From positions 62,001 to 126,000 of the forward strand of contig NZ_MVAG01000114.1 in the NCBI RefSeq assembly GCF_002177115.1: a stretch of 64,000 nucleotides of DNA, in the 5' to 3' direction. Of this stretch, positions 1-8,078 are shown in pieces; within the stretch, counting starts at the first letter, position 1; each line of letters begins with the position of its first letter. Under the pieces are notes generated by a model. The model was not told the origin of the DNA. It did no database searches and saw only the letters and a program-made list of their open reading frames with translations. The position numbers and the translations under genes were made by a program. The DNA is from Chryseobacterium mucoviscidosis. Its GTDB lineage: Bacteria; Bacteroidota; Bacteroidia; Flavobacteriales; Weeksellaceae.

Positions 1-1255
1 CAACCAGTGCGGAACGTATTCGGTGGAAGGAAATTGTTATAACCGCGAACATATTATTCCTCAGAGCTTTTTTAATGAAGCTTCTCCTATGGTTTCAGAT
101 ATTCATTTTATCAGAGCTACGGACGGAAAAGTAAACGGAATGCGTTCCAATTATCCTTTCGGAAAGGTGGGAACTGCAACGTTTACTTCAAAAAACGGTT
201 CTAAGCTTGGAAATTCTGTTTCTTCCGGTTTCTCGGGAACAGTGTTCGAGCCTATTGATGAATTTAAAGGCGATGTAGCAAGAATGGTATTTTATTTTGT
301 TACGAGATACCAAAGCAAACTCTCCACGTTTACATCCGGAAATATGTTGGGCAGTTCTGCTTTTCCGGGTTTGCAGACCTGGGAACTGAATGTTTTATTG
401 GCATGGCATAATCAGGATCCTGTTTCTCAGGCGGAAATTAACAGAAATAATGCTTCTTATACTTATCAGGGAAACAGAAATCCTTTTATCGATAATCCTA
501 ACTACGTGACCCAAATCTGGGGCTCCGCTTCTGGTTCCGGAGGTACATCTACTCCACCAAGCTCGTCAAGCTGCGGTAACGAAACATTTGAGACCATTCC
601 TTCTGAAAGTTCGGCTTCTTATTTAACAAGAACATGGACAAATAATGGTATTACATGGACGGCAACAGATTCCAGAACAGATCAGACGATTTCCAACAAA
701 GCGATCACGATAAGAGACGGCGCATTAACATCAAGCAGTTCAGCCAACGGAATTGGCTCATTAACGGTAACTACCCAACTGAAATTTACAGGTTCTAACG
801 ATACCTTCACCGTTAAAGTAAACGGAACGGCTGTAGGAACAATTCCTTACAACATCAGTGCAGCAACTACTACAATCAGCAATATTAATATTTCAGGGAA
901 TGTGGTGGTAACTTTAGAAAATAATTCTACCACCAACAGAGTTGCCATTGATGATCTAAGCTGGACCTGTTATTCGGGAACGGCAAAGCAAGTTCAAAGT
1001 TTTTCTACTGAAACCATTTCAGATCAGAATACATTACAGGTTTCGCCTAATCCTGTTTCCAATAATGAAATTTTTGTGAAAGGTGAAACGCAGAATATTA
1101 AGAAAGCGGAGATCTACAATCTTCACGGAAAAGTAATGCAGACAATCGATCAGCCTTTTAAAAACAGTAAAAATTCTATTAAAATTAAAAATCTGGAGCA
1201 GGGAATTTATATTTTAAAATTAGATGCTTCTTCATTGAAGTTTATTGTGAAATAA
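1..1255 (+). CDS. Endonuclease I family nuclease with T9SS sorting domain (5' partial)
   Basis: The reading frame is open from base 2, so the true start and signal peptide lie outside the window. The visible N-terminal part carries the endonuclease I (EndA/NucM) core, NREHIIPQSFF followed by HFIRATDGKVNGMRSN, the metal-binding catalytic region of secreted non-specific nucleases. A Ser/Gly-rich linker (about codons 180-195) leads to a beta-sandwich-like region. The last ~75 residues form a type A T9SS C-terminal domain (VSPNPVSNNEIFVKGE ... GIYILKL), which predicts export through the type IX system and surface attachment or release. It probably degrades extracellular DNA or RNA. The stop is followed by a strong hairpin. 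The family call is secure; substrate preference is not visible. Confidence 0.88.
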   Translation, partial: NQCGTYSVEGNCYNREHIIPQSFFNEASPMVSDIHFIRATDGKVNGMRSNYPFGKVGTATFTSKNGSKLGNSVSSGFSGTVFEPIDEFKGDVARMVFYFVTRYQSKLSTFTSGNMLGSSAFPGLQTWELNVLLAWHNQDPVSQAEINRNNASYTYQGNRNPFIDNPNYVTQIWGSASGSGGTSTPPSSSSCGNETFETIPSESSASYLTRTWTNNGITWTATDSRTDQTISNKAITIRDGALTSSSSANGIGSLTVTTQLKFTGSNDTFTVKVNGTAVGTIPYNISAATTTISNINISGNVVVTLENNSTTNRVAIDDLSWTCYSGTAKQVQSFSTETISDQNTLQVSPNPVSNNEIFVKGETQNIKKAEIYNLHGKVMQTIDQPFKNSKNSIKIKNLEQGIYILKLDASSLKFIVK

Positions 1256-1275
1256 ATTTTTCTTTAAGAAATAAC

Positions 1276-1305
1276 AAAGCCTTCTCTCAATTGAAAGAAG
1301 GCTTT
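1276..1305. terminator. Bidirectional intrinsic terminator
   Basis: A 10-bp perfect stem (AAAGCCTTCT / AGAAGGCTTT) has T- and A-rich flanks. It lies between the convergent nuclease gene and the leftward CCC-motif protein, so it can serve both strands. Confidence 0.8.
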
Positions 1306-1326
1306 TATTTTTAAATTAATAAGAAA

Positions 1327-1659
1327 TTACTGTCCCATCAAATCTCTCATTCTCTCCTGCATCAGTTGCGGGTCTTTCATAGCGTCCCATCCAAGGGTAG
1401 AGATCATGACAACAACGTAAACTACATATAAAATACTTAATACAATTCCGATGATTGCCATTATTTTTCCGGCATTCAATTGTCCGTAGTTTGAATAAGC
1501 CGTCGGATTTTTTCTGTAAAGTTCTCCGTCTTTTTTAGCCAGTATCAATGCAATGATCCCTGCAATAAGTCCCGGAAGTCCGTAACAGCAACATCCGACA
1601 ATTGATACAATTCCTAAGATTAATACCGCCGTTGCGTTAGGTAATTTTTGTTGTTCCAT
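1327..1659 (-). CDS. Small CCC-motif membrane protein (DUF4190-like)
   Basis: This 110-residue protein has two hydrophobic stretches (about residues 10-42 and 65-90). The first contains the Cys triplet in GIVSIVGCCCYGLPGLIAG, and a short polar loop (AKKDGELYRKNPTAYSNYGQ) separates them. This layout is typical of small flavobacterial DUF4190-type inner-membrane proteins, whose function is unknown. The gene lies 17 bp downstream of the DUF2752 gene on the same strand, and the two are probably co-transcribed. The Cys cluster could bind metal or be acylated, but this is speculation. Confidence 0.72.
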   Translation of the reverse strand: MEQQKLPNATAVLILGIVSIVGCCCYGLPGLIAGIIALILAKKDGELYRKNPTAYSNYGQLNAGKIMAIIGIVLSILYVVYVVVMISTLGWDAMKDPQLMQERMRDLMGQ

Positions 1660-1676
1660 AGTTATAATTTAATTGA

Positions 1677-1970
1677 TTAATGTATAGGTAAGTATAAATG
1701 TTTATAAAAATAAGAAGTAACCATAATAACTGCATTGATGATGGCAAGAAAAACCAAAATATTACTGTAATTCCGTTTTCTGTCTACAAAATTGAGGAAA
1801 ACCGTTCCGAAAAAAAGCAATAAAGTGTAGACCGCAGGAAACATATGAAATGCTTCGCCAAACCTGCCTTCAAAAACCATGACAATAGCTCTCTGCGTTC
1901 CGCAACCAAAACAATCGATTCCAAAGAATTTCTTGATGGGACAAGGCAGCATAAAGTCTTCTATTTTCAT
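1677..1970 (-). CDS. DUF2752 family membrane protein
   Basis: A 97-residue protein with the DUF2752 hallmark near its N-terminus: PCPIKKFFGIDCFGCGTQRA, a Cys-x-Gly-Cys-Gly pattern. Hydrophobic segments follow at about residues 43-60 and 68-88. Members are small integral membrane proteins of unknown function that are very common in Bacteroidetes. It starts 37 bp downstream of the old yellow enzyme stop and is followed by the CCC-motif protein on the same strand, so the three may form one leftward transcript. Confidence 0.8.
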   Translation of the reverse strand: MKIEDFMLPCPIKKFFGIDCFGCGTQRAIVMVFEGRFGEAFHMFPAVYTLLLFFGTVFLNFVDRKRNYSNILVFLAIINAVIMVTSYFYKHLYLPIH

Positions 1971-2007
1971 TGTAATATGATGTTATGATTCTCAAATATA
2001 TAAAAAT

Positions 2008-3060
2008 TTACTTAGAAATTTTTGCTCTTAAATACTGATGTGGAAAGAAGCATTCTTCATCCATTTCAAAGGAACCCTGTACTGCGATGTAAGGATTTCT
2101 TAAGCTTTCTCTTGCGATAAATATTAAATCTGCCTCTCCTTTTTGCAGAATTTCCTCTGCCTGATTGACTTTTGTAATTAATCCTACTGCTCCCGTTTTT
2201 GTTTCTGCCTCATTTTTAACCTGCGAAGCAAGCGGAACCTGATAACCATCATGAACCGGAATTTTTACTCCGTGAATATTTCCTCCGCTGGAAACATCAA
2301 CCAAGTCTACCGAATGATTTTTAAGGATTTTAGCAAGCTCAGCACTGTCTTCTATTTCCCAGCCGTTTTCTGCATACTCGGTTCCGGAAATTCTTACAAA
2401 TAAGGCTACATTTTCATTTAATTCTTCATTCACGGCGTCTACGATTTCAACTAAAAACCGTATTCTGTTCTCGAAACTTCCCCCGTATTCATCGGTTCTG
2501 ATATTGGAAAGCGGTGATAAAAACTGATGGATAAGATAACCGTGTGCCGCGTGAATCTCTATGACATCGAAACCTGCATCTACAGATCTTCTTGCTGCCT
2601 GTCTGAAATTCTCAACCTGTTCTTTGATTTCCTCGATGGTTAAAACATGTGGAATTCTTTCGGTCGGATGATACGGAATCGGACTTGGTGCGATGGTTTC
2701 CCAGCCTTCTTCAATAGGGATCTGTACATTGTTCCATGCAGATCCTTTTCTTCCGGCATGCGCAAGCTGAATGCCTATTTTGGTTTCTGAGTTCCGGTGT
2801 ACAAATTCTACAATTTTCTGGAGTTTTTCTGCCTGTTCGTCGTTCCAGATTCCCATACAGTGGTTGGTAATTCTTCCGCGCGGTTCTACTCCCGTTGCTT
2901 CAACGATGATTAATCCTGTTCCGCCCTGCGCTCTGCTTCCGTAATGCACAAAATGGAAATCGTTGGCTAATCCGTTTTCGGAAGAATACATACACATTGG
3001 AGACATTACCCAACGGTTTTTCAATTCAACATTTCTGAATCTGATTGGAGTGTATAACAT
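2008..3060 (-). CDS. namA: Old yellow enzyme family NADPH dehydrogenase (YqjM/NamA type)
   Basis: This 350-residue FMN-dependent TIM-barrel oxidoreductase reduces activated C=C bonds of enals, enones and nitro compounds using NAD(P)H. The N-terminal SPMCMYS carries the Cys-x-Tyr pair seen in YqjM-class enzymes. IQLAHAGRKGSAW and EIHAAHGYLIHQFLSP contain the FMN- and substrate-binding His residues, and the SPLSNIRTDEYGGSFENR signature follows. Length matches the family (about 340). The start ATG is flush with the conserved LYTPIRFRNVELKNR opening. A detoxification or redox role is inferred; the physiological substrate is unknown. Confidence 0.92.
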   Translation of the reverse strand: MLYTPIRFRNVELKNRWVMSPMCMYSSENGLANDFHFVHYGSRAQGGTGLIIVEATGVEPRGRITNHCMGIWNDEQAEKLQKIVEFVHRNSETKIGIQLAHAGRKGSAWNNVQIPIEEGWETIAPSPIPYHPTERIPHVLTIEEIKEQVENFRQAARRSVDAGFDVIEIHAAHGYLIHQFLSPLSNIRTDEYGGSFENRIRFLVEIVDAVNEELNENVALFVRISGTEYAENGWEIEDSAELAKILKNHSVDLVDVSSGGNIHGVKIPVHDGYQVPLASQVKNEAETKTGAVGLITKVNQAEEILQKGEADLIFIARESLRNPYIAVQGSFEMDEECFFPHQYLRAKISK

Positions 3061-3159
3061 TTTTTGATCTGATTTTTAAAATTTTTAAAGAATGTGATGG
3101 TGTTGCCCACCTCATGAAAAAAAAGTAAATTTATCCCCCTTTTTTTAAACCCACAATAT

Positions 3160-3642
3160 ATGAAAAAAGAAACTCATATCAGTTACGAATATTTTAACAA
3201 TAAAGGCGAACTGAACGATATAGAAAAAAAATTATTTGCAAAAGCGAAAGAAGCTCGCGAGAATGCTTATGCTCCCTACTCTCATTTTCTGGTTGGCTGT
3301 TCTGTGCTTCTGGAAAACGGAGAGATCTACACCGGGAACAATCAGGAGAATGCGGCGTATCCTTCGGGACTTTGCGCGGAGAGAACGGCTTTGTTCTGGA
3401 TCGGGGCAAATTTTCCGTCTGAAAAAATAAAGAAAATCTTTATTGTAGGCGGACCGAAGGAGTTTTCTGAGAAAAATCCACCGATTCCGCCATGCGGATC
3501 GTGCAGACAGAGTATTATTGAATATGAAACGAAGCAGAATGAAAATATTGAGCTTTATTTTTCTAATCTGAATGATGAGGTGGTAAAGGTACATTCTATT
3601 AAGGATCTTCTGCCGTTTTATTTTGACGGTACTTTTTTATAG
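3160..3642 (+). CDS. cdd: Cytidine deaminase
   Basis: A 160-residue zinc enzyme that hydrolytically deaminates cytidine and deoxycytidine to uridine forms in pyrimidine salvage. The active-site pieces are CAERTALF (zinc Cys and catalytic Glu) and PPCGSCRQSIIE (two further zinc Cys). The substrate-binding segment AYAPYSHFLVGCSVLLENG comes first, as in homotetrameric CDAs. It is divergent from the old yellow enzyme gene across about 100 bp. No terminator hairpin is obvious, and a MITE-like repeat begins 9 bp after the stop. Confidence 0.95.
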   Translation: MKKETHISYEYFNNKGELNDIEKKLFAKAKEARENAYAPYSHFLVGCSVLLENGEIYTGNNQENAAYPSGLCAERTALFWIGANFPSEKIKKIFIVGGPKEFSEKNPPIPPCGSCRQSIIEYETKQNENIELYFSNLNDEVVKVHSIKDLLPFYFDGTFL

Positions 3643-3651
3643 TTAAAACTT

Positions 3652-3852
3652 GTTTAAACTAATTTCAGAATTAACCGCAAAAGGGACAAAAGATAATATT
3701 AGAGTGAATTTCCAGAATAATCAAAGCGCTCAAAAGAATAAAAATCAAAGATTTTTAAAAACTATTGTTTTCTTTTTCATTTATAATAATCAACTTTAAA
3801 TAAAAAATTTAGTAGATCTTTTGTGACTTTTGCGGTTAAATAAAATTTAAAC
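3652..3852. mobile_element. MITE-like element, copy A (201 bp, terminal inverted repeats)
   Basis: The element begins gtttaaac and ends tttaaac. Its inner arm core is ttaaccgcaaaag then acaaaagat at 3671-3694, inverted at 3816-3839, and the arms match in 22 of 24 positions. It holds no coding capacity. The interior (for example cgctcaaaagaataaaaatc) recurs reverse-complemented in copy B at 17639-17837. Two copies with matching ends and matching interiors, plus small size, fit a non-autonomous miniature inverted-repeat element. No transposase for it is in the window. Confidence 0.75.
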
Positions 3853-4069
3853 AGACTTTTAAAATGTTTAAATAATAGTAAATAAGAATTCAGGTTGGAT
3901 TTTTATTTAAAGGAAAGTTTTTTAAGAAGGGACTTTCTTTCATCACATAAGTCACATGAGATTTTGAATGATGCGTATTTAAAATAGAAGAACCCATTAG
4001 TTTTTGAAAATCTATGATTTTCTTCCTTAGTGATGCTTATTTTAAAGTAATTAAAAAACTTGTTTATGC

Positions 4070-4245
4070 TTTTTACCACAAAAGATGCAAAAGATTTAAA
4101 CACTTTAGTTTTTTAAGTTTAATCTTTCAATAGAAAAAAAGAGCACATAAGTTTAAAAATTATTTTTTTTTCTCTTTGCAGACTTTTGAAATACCTTAAA
4201 TAAATTCAATAAAGTCTTTTGTCTTTTTTGCGGCTAAATTTAAAA
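4070..4245. repeat. Degenerate copy of the MITE-like repeat
   Basis: Diverged arms are recognisable: accacaaaagatgcaaaag then tttaaac on the left, and gtcttttgtc ... tttgcggctaaatttaaa on the right. The interior no longer matches copies A and B well. Open frames in 3853-4370 are short and Lys/Phe-rich, and I do not regard them as genes. Confidence 0.4.
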
Positions 4246-4370
4246 TGAATTTAAAGAAACTTAAAGTAAGTTTTTAATACATTTTAAATAATTCTGACTG
4301 AAAATTATTATTTATTTTTCAATAGAATCTGAATTTTATAAAAATTTTTATTTTCTGCGGTTTTATTTTC

Positions 4371-4477
4371 CTAGCCCAGATTGAGCGGCATGTCTGAGCT
4401 CTTTTTTGGATTCGGCGGCGGCTTTTGCCGCCGCCGAATCCAAAAAAAGCGAGTAGCGAAAGCTGGAAAAAGCTCCT
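4371..4477 (+). ncRNA. Structured intergenic repeat resembling Flavo-1 RNA (copy 1)
   Basis: The conserved ends are ctagcccagattgagcggca at 4371-4390 and gtagcgaaagctgg ... agctcc at the 3' side. They match the second copy at 12733-12811, while the middle is a different hairpin. Here that hairpin is a very stable GC-rich stem (gattcggcggcggc, loop tttt, gccgccgccgaatc). The pattern of conserved ends around a variable hairpin resembles the Flavo-1 RNA motif known from Flavobacteria (function unknown). The family name is from memory, with no covariance search done. Confidence 0.5.
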
Positions 4478-4545
4478 GAAATTGTTTTTCGTATGTAATG
4501 CAACAAATCATTGTTTTATTAAAAAGATACTTAATGGGTATTTTT

Positions 4546-4575
4546 TTTGTCAATAAATTAAAAAAGTTATCTTTG
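4546..4575 (+). promoter_or_regulatory. Bacteroidetes-type promoter of the cobalamin riboswitch transcript
   Basis: A TTTG at 4546-4549 and TATCTTTG at 4568-4575 are separated by 18 bp, a full match to TTTG-N(17-23)-TAnnTTTG. The riboswitch leader begins just downstream. Confidence 0.75.
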
Positions 4576-4582
4576 CAAAAAT

Positions 4583-4762
4583 TTTGGTTTCCATTAATTT
4601 GGAATGAAAAGGGAATTGGGCGAAAATCCCAAACTGTCCCCGCAACTGTAAATCGCATATAAGATTTCTACGATAAACCACTGTGAAAACGGGAAGGTGT
4701 AGAAAGCGAAAGTCAGGAGACCTGCCAAAATGTAATCTTAAAAACATTGCTTTCGGAGGAAA
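4583..4762 (+). promoter_or_regulatory. Cobalamin (AdoCbl) riboswitch
   Basis: The conserved core is visible in order: gggaattgggcgaaaatccc, then actgtccccgcaactgtaa, then the B12 box agtcaggagacctgcc at 4711-4726. The leader ends in a ggagga at 4756-4761, 13 bases before the btuB start. Cobalamin binding is expected to repress expression, probably by hiding the ribosome site or through early termination. The riboswitch controls the B12 receptor and BtuG-like lipoprotein genes directly downstream. Confidence 0.95.
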
Positions 4763-4774
4763 AGTAAAATAGGA

Positions 4775-6604
4775 ATGGCTTTAAAAAGATCTTTAGTACT
4801 GCTTTTTGCATCATACGGTTGTTTTCTTTACGCACAGGAGAAAGCTATTGACACCGTTTATGTTTTTGACAATCAGATGAATAAGGTAAAACTTTTTCAT
4901 CCGGTTACTACAATTACTCCCAAAGACATTGAAAAAAATTCCGCCAATCTTTCTGAGACGCTGCGTTTTCAGTCACCTGTTTATATTAAGGAAAATGGCC
5001 GCGGTGCGGTTTCTTCGCCTTCTTTCAGGGGAACAACGGCGCAGCAGACTGCTTTTGTGTGGAATGGGATTAATATTAATTCTATTTTTTTAGGACAGGG
5101 AGATGTTAATAATATCGCGATTTTCGGCTACGATGCGCTTGAAGTGAAAGCCGGCGGCGGAAGTGTGGTTTACGGAAGCGGAGCGATCGGAGGAAGTATT
5201 CACCTTAACAATGAGCTGAAATTTAATGAGGGTTTTCATGCAACTTTACATAGTGAAGTGGCTTCTTATGAGACGTTTCAGAATTATTTCAAAACTTCTT
5301 TCAGTAATGCGGGTTTCAGTTTTAAAGCATCCGGAAATTATTTCATCAGTCAAAATAATTATGAGGTTCCTGAAAAGCAGTATATCAACCGAAACGGTAA
5401 ATATTTTAACGGTACAGCGAATATAGGTTTTAGCTATAAAATTGCCCGAAATCAGAAAATTTCTTGGCAAAGTCAGTTGTACGACGCGGAACAGAATTAT
5501 CCGATCTTCACGGAAAACGGCAATCGTACGAAATATGCAGCGCAGACTTTCCGAAGCCTTCTTACCCACGATGTGAATTCGAAATCGATCTCAAACAGTC
5601 TGAAAGCGGCTTACACGGAAGAAAACTTCCAGTATTTCGGGGTTTTTGATGCTCCTAAAACCAGTGGCGGAACGGGAAAAAACTTTATTTTTAAAGATGA
5701 TTTCAATTATTTCATCACGCCTAAACTGAATGTTAATCTTATCGGAGAGTTTCAGATCAATAAAGGGGAAGGCTATCAATCCGGAATTGAGAATGTAAGA
5801 AGAAATATTTATTCTGTTGCAGGATTGTTCAGATATTTTCCTACCCAGAAGCTGAGACTGGAAGCCGGAATCAAGAAGGATTTTATTGAAAATATAGAAT
5901 CGCCTTTACTCTATTCTTTTTCTGGTAAATGGAAGGTTTCTGACTGGTACAGTTTAGGGGCAAGTTTTTCAAAGAATTTCAGGTTTCCTTCTTTTAATGA
6001 TCTTTACTGGAATCCGGGTGGAAATTTAGATCTGAAAGCAGAAACGTCTTTGCAGACTGAAATGAGCCACGAATTGGCGTTCGGAAAATTCATGTTGAGT
6101 CTCACGCCTTATTACATGAAAATAAAGGATATGATCCAATGGATTCCCACTTCTATGGGATATTGGTCACCAAGAAACGTAAGAAATGTTGAGTCTTATG
6201 GTCTTGAGTCTAAAATTGGATTTCAGCAAAAGTTTTCAAAGGAACATTCTTTAAAAATAAATACGGGATACAGCTATACGAGATCTGTAGATCTTGAGAC
6301 GAAAAATCAGCTGATGTATGTTCCTCTTCATAAGGTTTTCGGGAATGCAGATTATCAGTACCGATTTATGAATCTGTATGTTCAGGGAATGTTTACAGGT
6401 AAGACTTTTACCACTTCTGATGAGAATAACGATTATCTTATAAAACCATATTTCGTCCTGAATGCAGGATTGTCTGCAACTGTTGCCAAAAAGTATACTT
6501 TAGGATTGAGGGTAAATAATATTACCGATGAGATCTATGAAACGATGGCTTATTATCCATTACCTAAAAGAAACTACAGTTTTTACATCAACTTAAATTT
6601 TTAA
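4775..6604 (+). CDS. btuB: TonB-dependent cobalamin receptor, BtuB-like
   Basis: This 609-residue outer-membrane receptor has a signal peptide (residues 1-20, cleavage after FLYA). A plug domain at about 30-140 contains FRGTTAQQTAFVWNGININS and ALEVKAGGGSVVYGSGAIGG. A 22-strand-type barrel ends in YYPLPKRNYSFYINLNF with a terminal Phe. It energises substrate uptake through TonB. Specificity for cobalamin is inferred mainly from the riboswitch upstream and the BtuG-like gene 15 bp downstream. Its length (about 600) fits BtuB and is shorter than SusC-type receptors. No BtuCDF transporter genes are nearby. Confidence 0.9.
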   Translation: MALKRSLVLLFASYGCFLYAQEKAIDTVYVFDNQMNKVKLFHPVTTITPKDIEKNSANLSETLRFQSPVYIKENGRGAVSSPSFRGTTAQQTAFVWNGININSIFLGQGDVNNIAIFGYDALEVKAGGGSVVYGSGAIGGSIHLNNELKFNEGFHATLHSEVASYETFQNYFKTSFSNAGFSFKASGNYFISQNNYEVPEKQYINRNGKYFNGTANIGFSYKIARNQKISWQSQLYDAEQNYPIFTENGNRTKYAAQTFRSLLTHDVNSKSISNSLKAAYTEENFQYFGVFDAPKTSGGTGKNFIFKDDFNYFITPKLNVNLIGEFQINKGEGYQSGIENVRRNIYSVAGLFRYFPTQKLRLEAGIKKDFIENIESPLLYSFSGKWKVSDWYSLGASFSKNFRFPSFNDLYWNPGGNLDLKAETSLQTEMSHELAFGKFMLSLTPYYMKIKDMIQWIPTSMGYWSPRNVRNVESYGLESKIGFQQKFSKEHSLKINTGYSYTRSVDLETKNQLMYVPLHKVFGNADYQYRFMNLYVQGMFTGKTFTTSDENNDYLIKPYFVLNAGLSATVAKKYTLGLRVNNITDEIYETMAYYPLPKRNYSFYINLNF

Positions 6605-6619
6605 ATCAATTATTATATT

Positions 6620-7666
6620 ATGAAATTCAACAGACTTTTTCAGCTTTTACTGGCTTTAATCCTTGTGATTAATGTTTCATGTAGTGATGATGAATATGTA
6701 ATGCCGTCGCGAGGTGATTATGAAAACGGATATTTTATTGCGAATGAAGGTAACTTCGGAACACCTACAGCGAGTGTTTCTTTTATTTCTAAAGATCTTT
6801 CTGTATTGGAAAACGATATTTATAAGAAAAATAATAACGAAAATCTGGGTGATGTTTTGCAGACGATCACATTCAGTGACGACAGGGCTTTTTTGCTTCT
6901 GAATAATTCGAATAAAGTACAGGTTGTTAACCGTTATAATTTCAAAAAAACCGGAGAAATTACGGCACAACTGGATAATCCGAGATATATGACGATCAGC
7001 AACGGAAATCTTTATGTTTCTAACGATAAGTATAACGGAGGAAAATATGTGAATGTTTACAAGCTTTCTGATCTTTCTTTTGTGAAGAAAATTCCTTTCG
7101 CTTCCACTTCTACAGCGGAAAGAGTGGTAGAAGCAGGAGGAACGGTATTTGTGCAGAATGCTACTTACAGCTACGGAAGTACGCTTACAAGAATCAATAC
7201 TTCAACCAATGAGATCATTAATACGGTTGCTGTTCCTAACGGTGAGATCGAAAAAACCATCAGTTACAATAACAATGTGTATGTAATTGCTTCAGGAGCA
7301 TCTAATTCTTACATTTATGAAATTTCTCCTGCAGGAACGATTACAAAAACTACGACTTTAACTGGTATCGCCAATGCAAGAAATCTTGAAATTGATGGTG
7401 GAAAATATTACTTCACCTCTGCCAACAAGATTTATACAATGGATATGAATTCGACAACGGCTCCTTCTGCTCCTCTAATCAATAATTTTGTAGACGGAGG
7501 ACAATATTTTACGCTGTATGGCTTCTCTGTAAAAGACGGAAAAATCTTTGCAGCCGATGTAAAAGGTTTTACCGCTCCATCTGAAGTTACAGTATATAAC
7601 ACTTCAGGAACAGTTCTGAAAAAATTCGTAACAGGAATCGGATCTAATGCTGCTTATGTGAATTAA
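6620..7666 (+). CDS. Beta-propeller surface lipoprotein, BtuG-like (DUF5074/YncE type)
   Basis: This 348-residue protein has a lipobox (LVINVSC, Cys21), so it is a lipoprotein. The mature part opens NGYFIANEGNFGTPTASVSF and continues as blade-like repeats (VVNRYNF, NVYKLSDL, RINTSTNEIINTV), giving a YVTN/DUF5074 seven-bladed propeller. In Bacteroides, BtuG is a propeller lipoprotein encoded beside btuB that binds cobalamin at the cell surface with extreme affinity. The shared riboswitch transcript and 15-bp gap support the same role here. The lack of acidic +2 signal analysis leaves surface exposure as inference. Confidence 0.75.
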   Translation: MKFNRLFQLLLALILVINVSCSDDEYVMPSRGDYENGYFIANEGNFGTPTASVSFISKDLSVLENDIYKKNNNENLGDVLQTITFSDDRAFLLLNNSNKVQVVNRYNFKKTGEITAQLDNPRYMTISNGNLYVSNDKYNGGKYVNVYKLSDLSFVKKIPFASTSTAERVVEAGGTVFVQNATYSYGSTLTRINTSTNEIINTVAVPNGEIEKTISYNNNVYVIASGASNSYIYEISPAGTITKTTTLTGIANARNLEIDGGKYYFTSANKIYTMDMNSTTAPSAPLINNFVDGGQYFTLYGFSVKDGKIFAADVKGFTAPSEVTVYNTSGTVLKKFVTGIGSNAAYVN

Positions 7667-7684
7667 TTTTTTTGAAATAATATT

Positions 7685-7725
7685 AAAAGATTACGGCGGA
7701 GCTTTCAGCTCCGCCGTAATCTTTT
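7685..7725 (+). terminator. Intrinsic terminator of the B12 operon
   Basis: A perfect 19-bp stem (7685-7703 with 7707-7725, loop ttc) ends in TTTT. It lies 18 bp after the BtuG-like stop and marks the operon end. Confidence 0.88.
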
Positions 7726-7790
7726 AAGGTTTTTTGCTATAATAAGAACTGAATATTTATTTTTTGAATTTATCGGCTTGGTTGAAATAC

Positions 7791-8078
7791 TCAATCTCTT
7801 TTCCTTAAAGTAAGAAGCTGAAGAATGCCAATAAACCACCAGACCGGAAATCTGAAATAGGTATATAAAAGCGTGAAATTATCAACAATTGGCTGATCTT
7901 TTGTCGCTTTTTCAATTTCAAAATCAACAGATAAAAGCGGAATAACAAATCCAAAAAATAAAAACGCAACCAGATATAAAATCCAGTTGCGTTTTTTAAT
8001 TATTTTAAATTTCCAGACAACAATGTTAAAAAGGAAAATCAATACTAAAATAATATAATCAAATGTCCCGAAAAGCAT
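7791..8078 (-). CDS. Small hypothetical membrane protein
   Basis: A 95-residue protein with hydrophobic stretches at about residues 6-23, 32-50 and 72-90 and a basic loop (KFKIIKKRN). The start codon is immediately adjacent to the stop of the tRNA nucleotidyltransferase gene (zero spacing), so it is surely co-transcribed and perhaps translationally coupled. I do not recognise a family. It could be a small inner-membrane protein without enzymatic motif; nothing indicates a link to tRNA metabolism. Confidence 0.6.
   Translation of the reverse strand: MLFGTFDYIILVLIFLFNIVVWKFKIIKKRNWILYLVAFLFFGFVIPLLSVDFEIEKATKDQPIVDNFTLLYTYFRFPVWWFIGILQLLTLRKRD

Noticed and set aside
3903..4103. 66-codon leftward open frame in the cdd-btuB spacer
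   Set aside because: Lys/Phe-rich, overlaps decayed MITE-like repeats, and shows no start context or recognisable motif.
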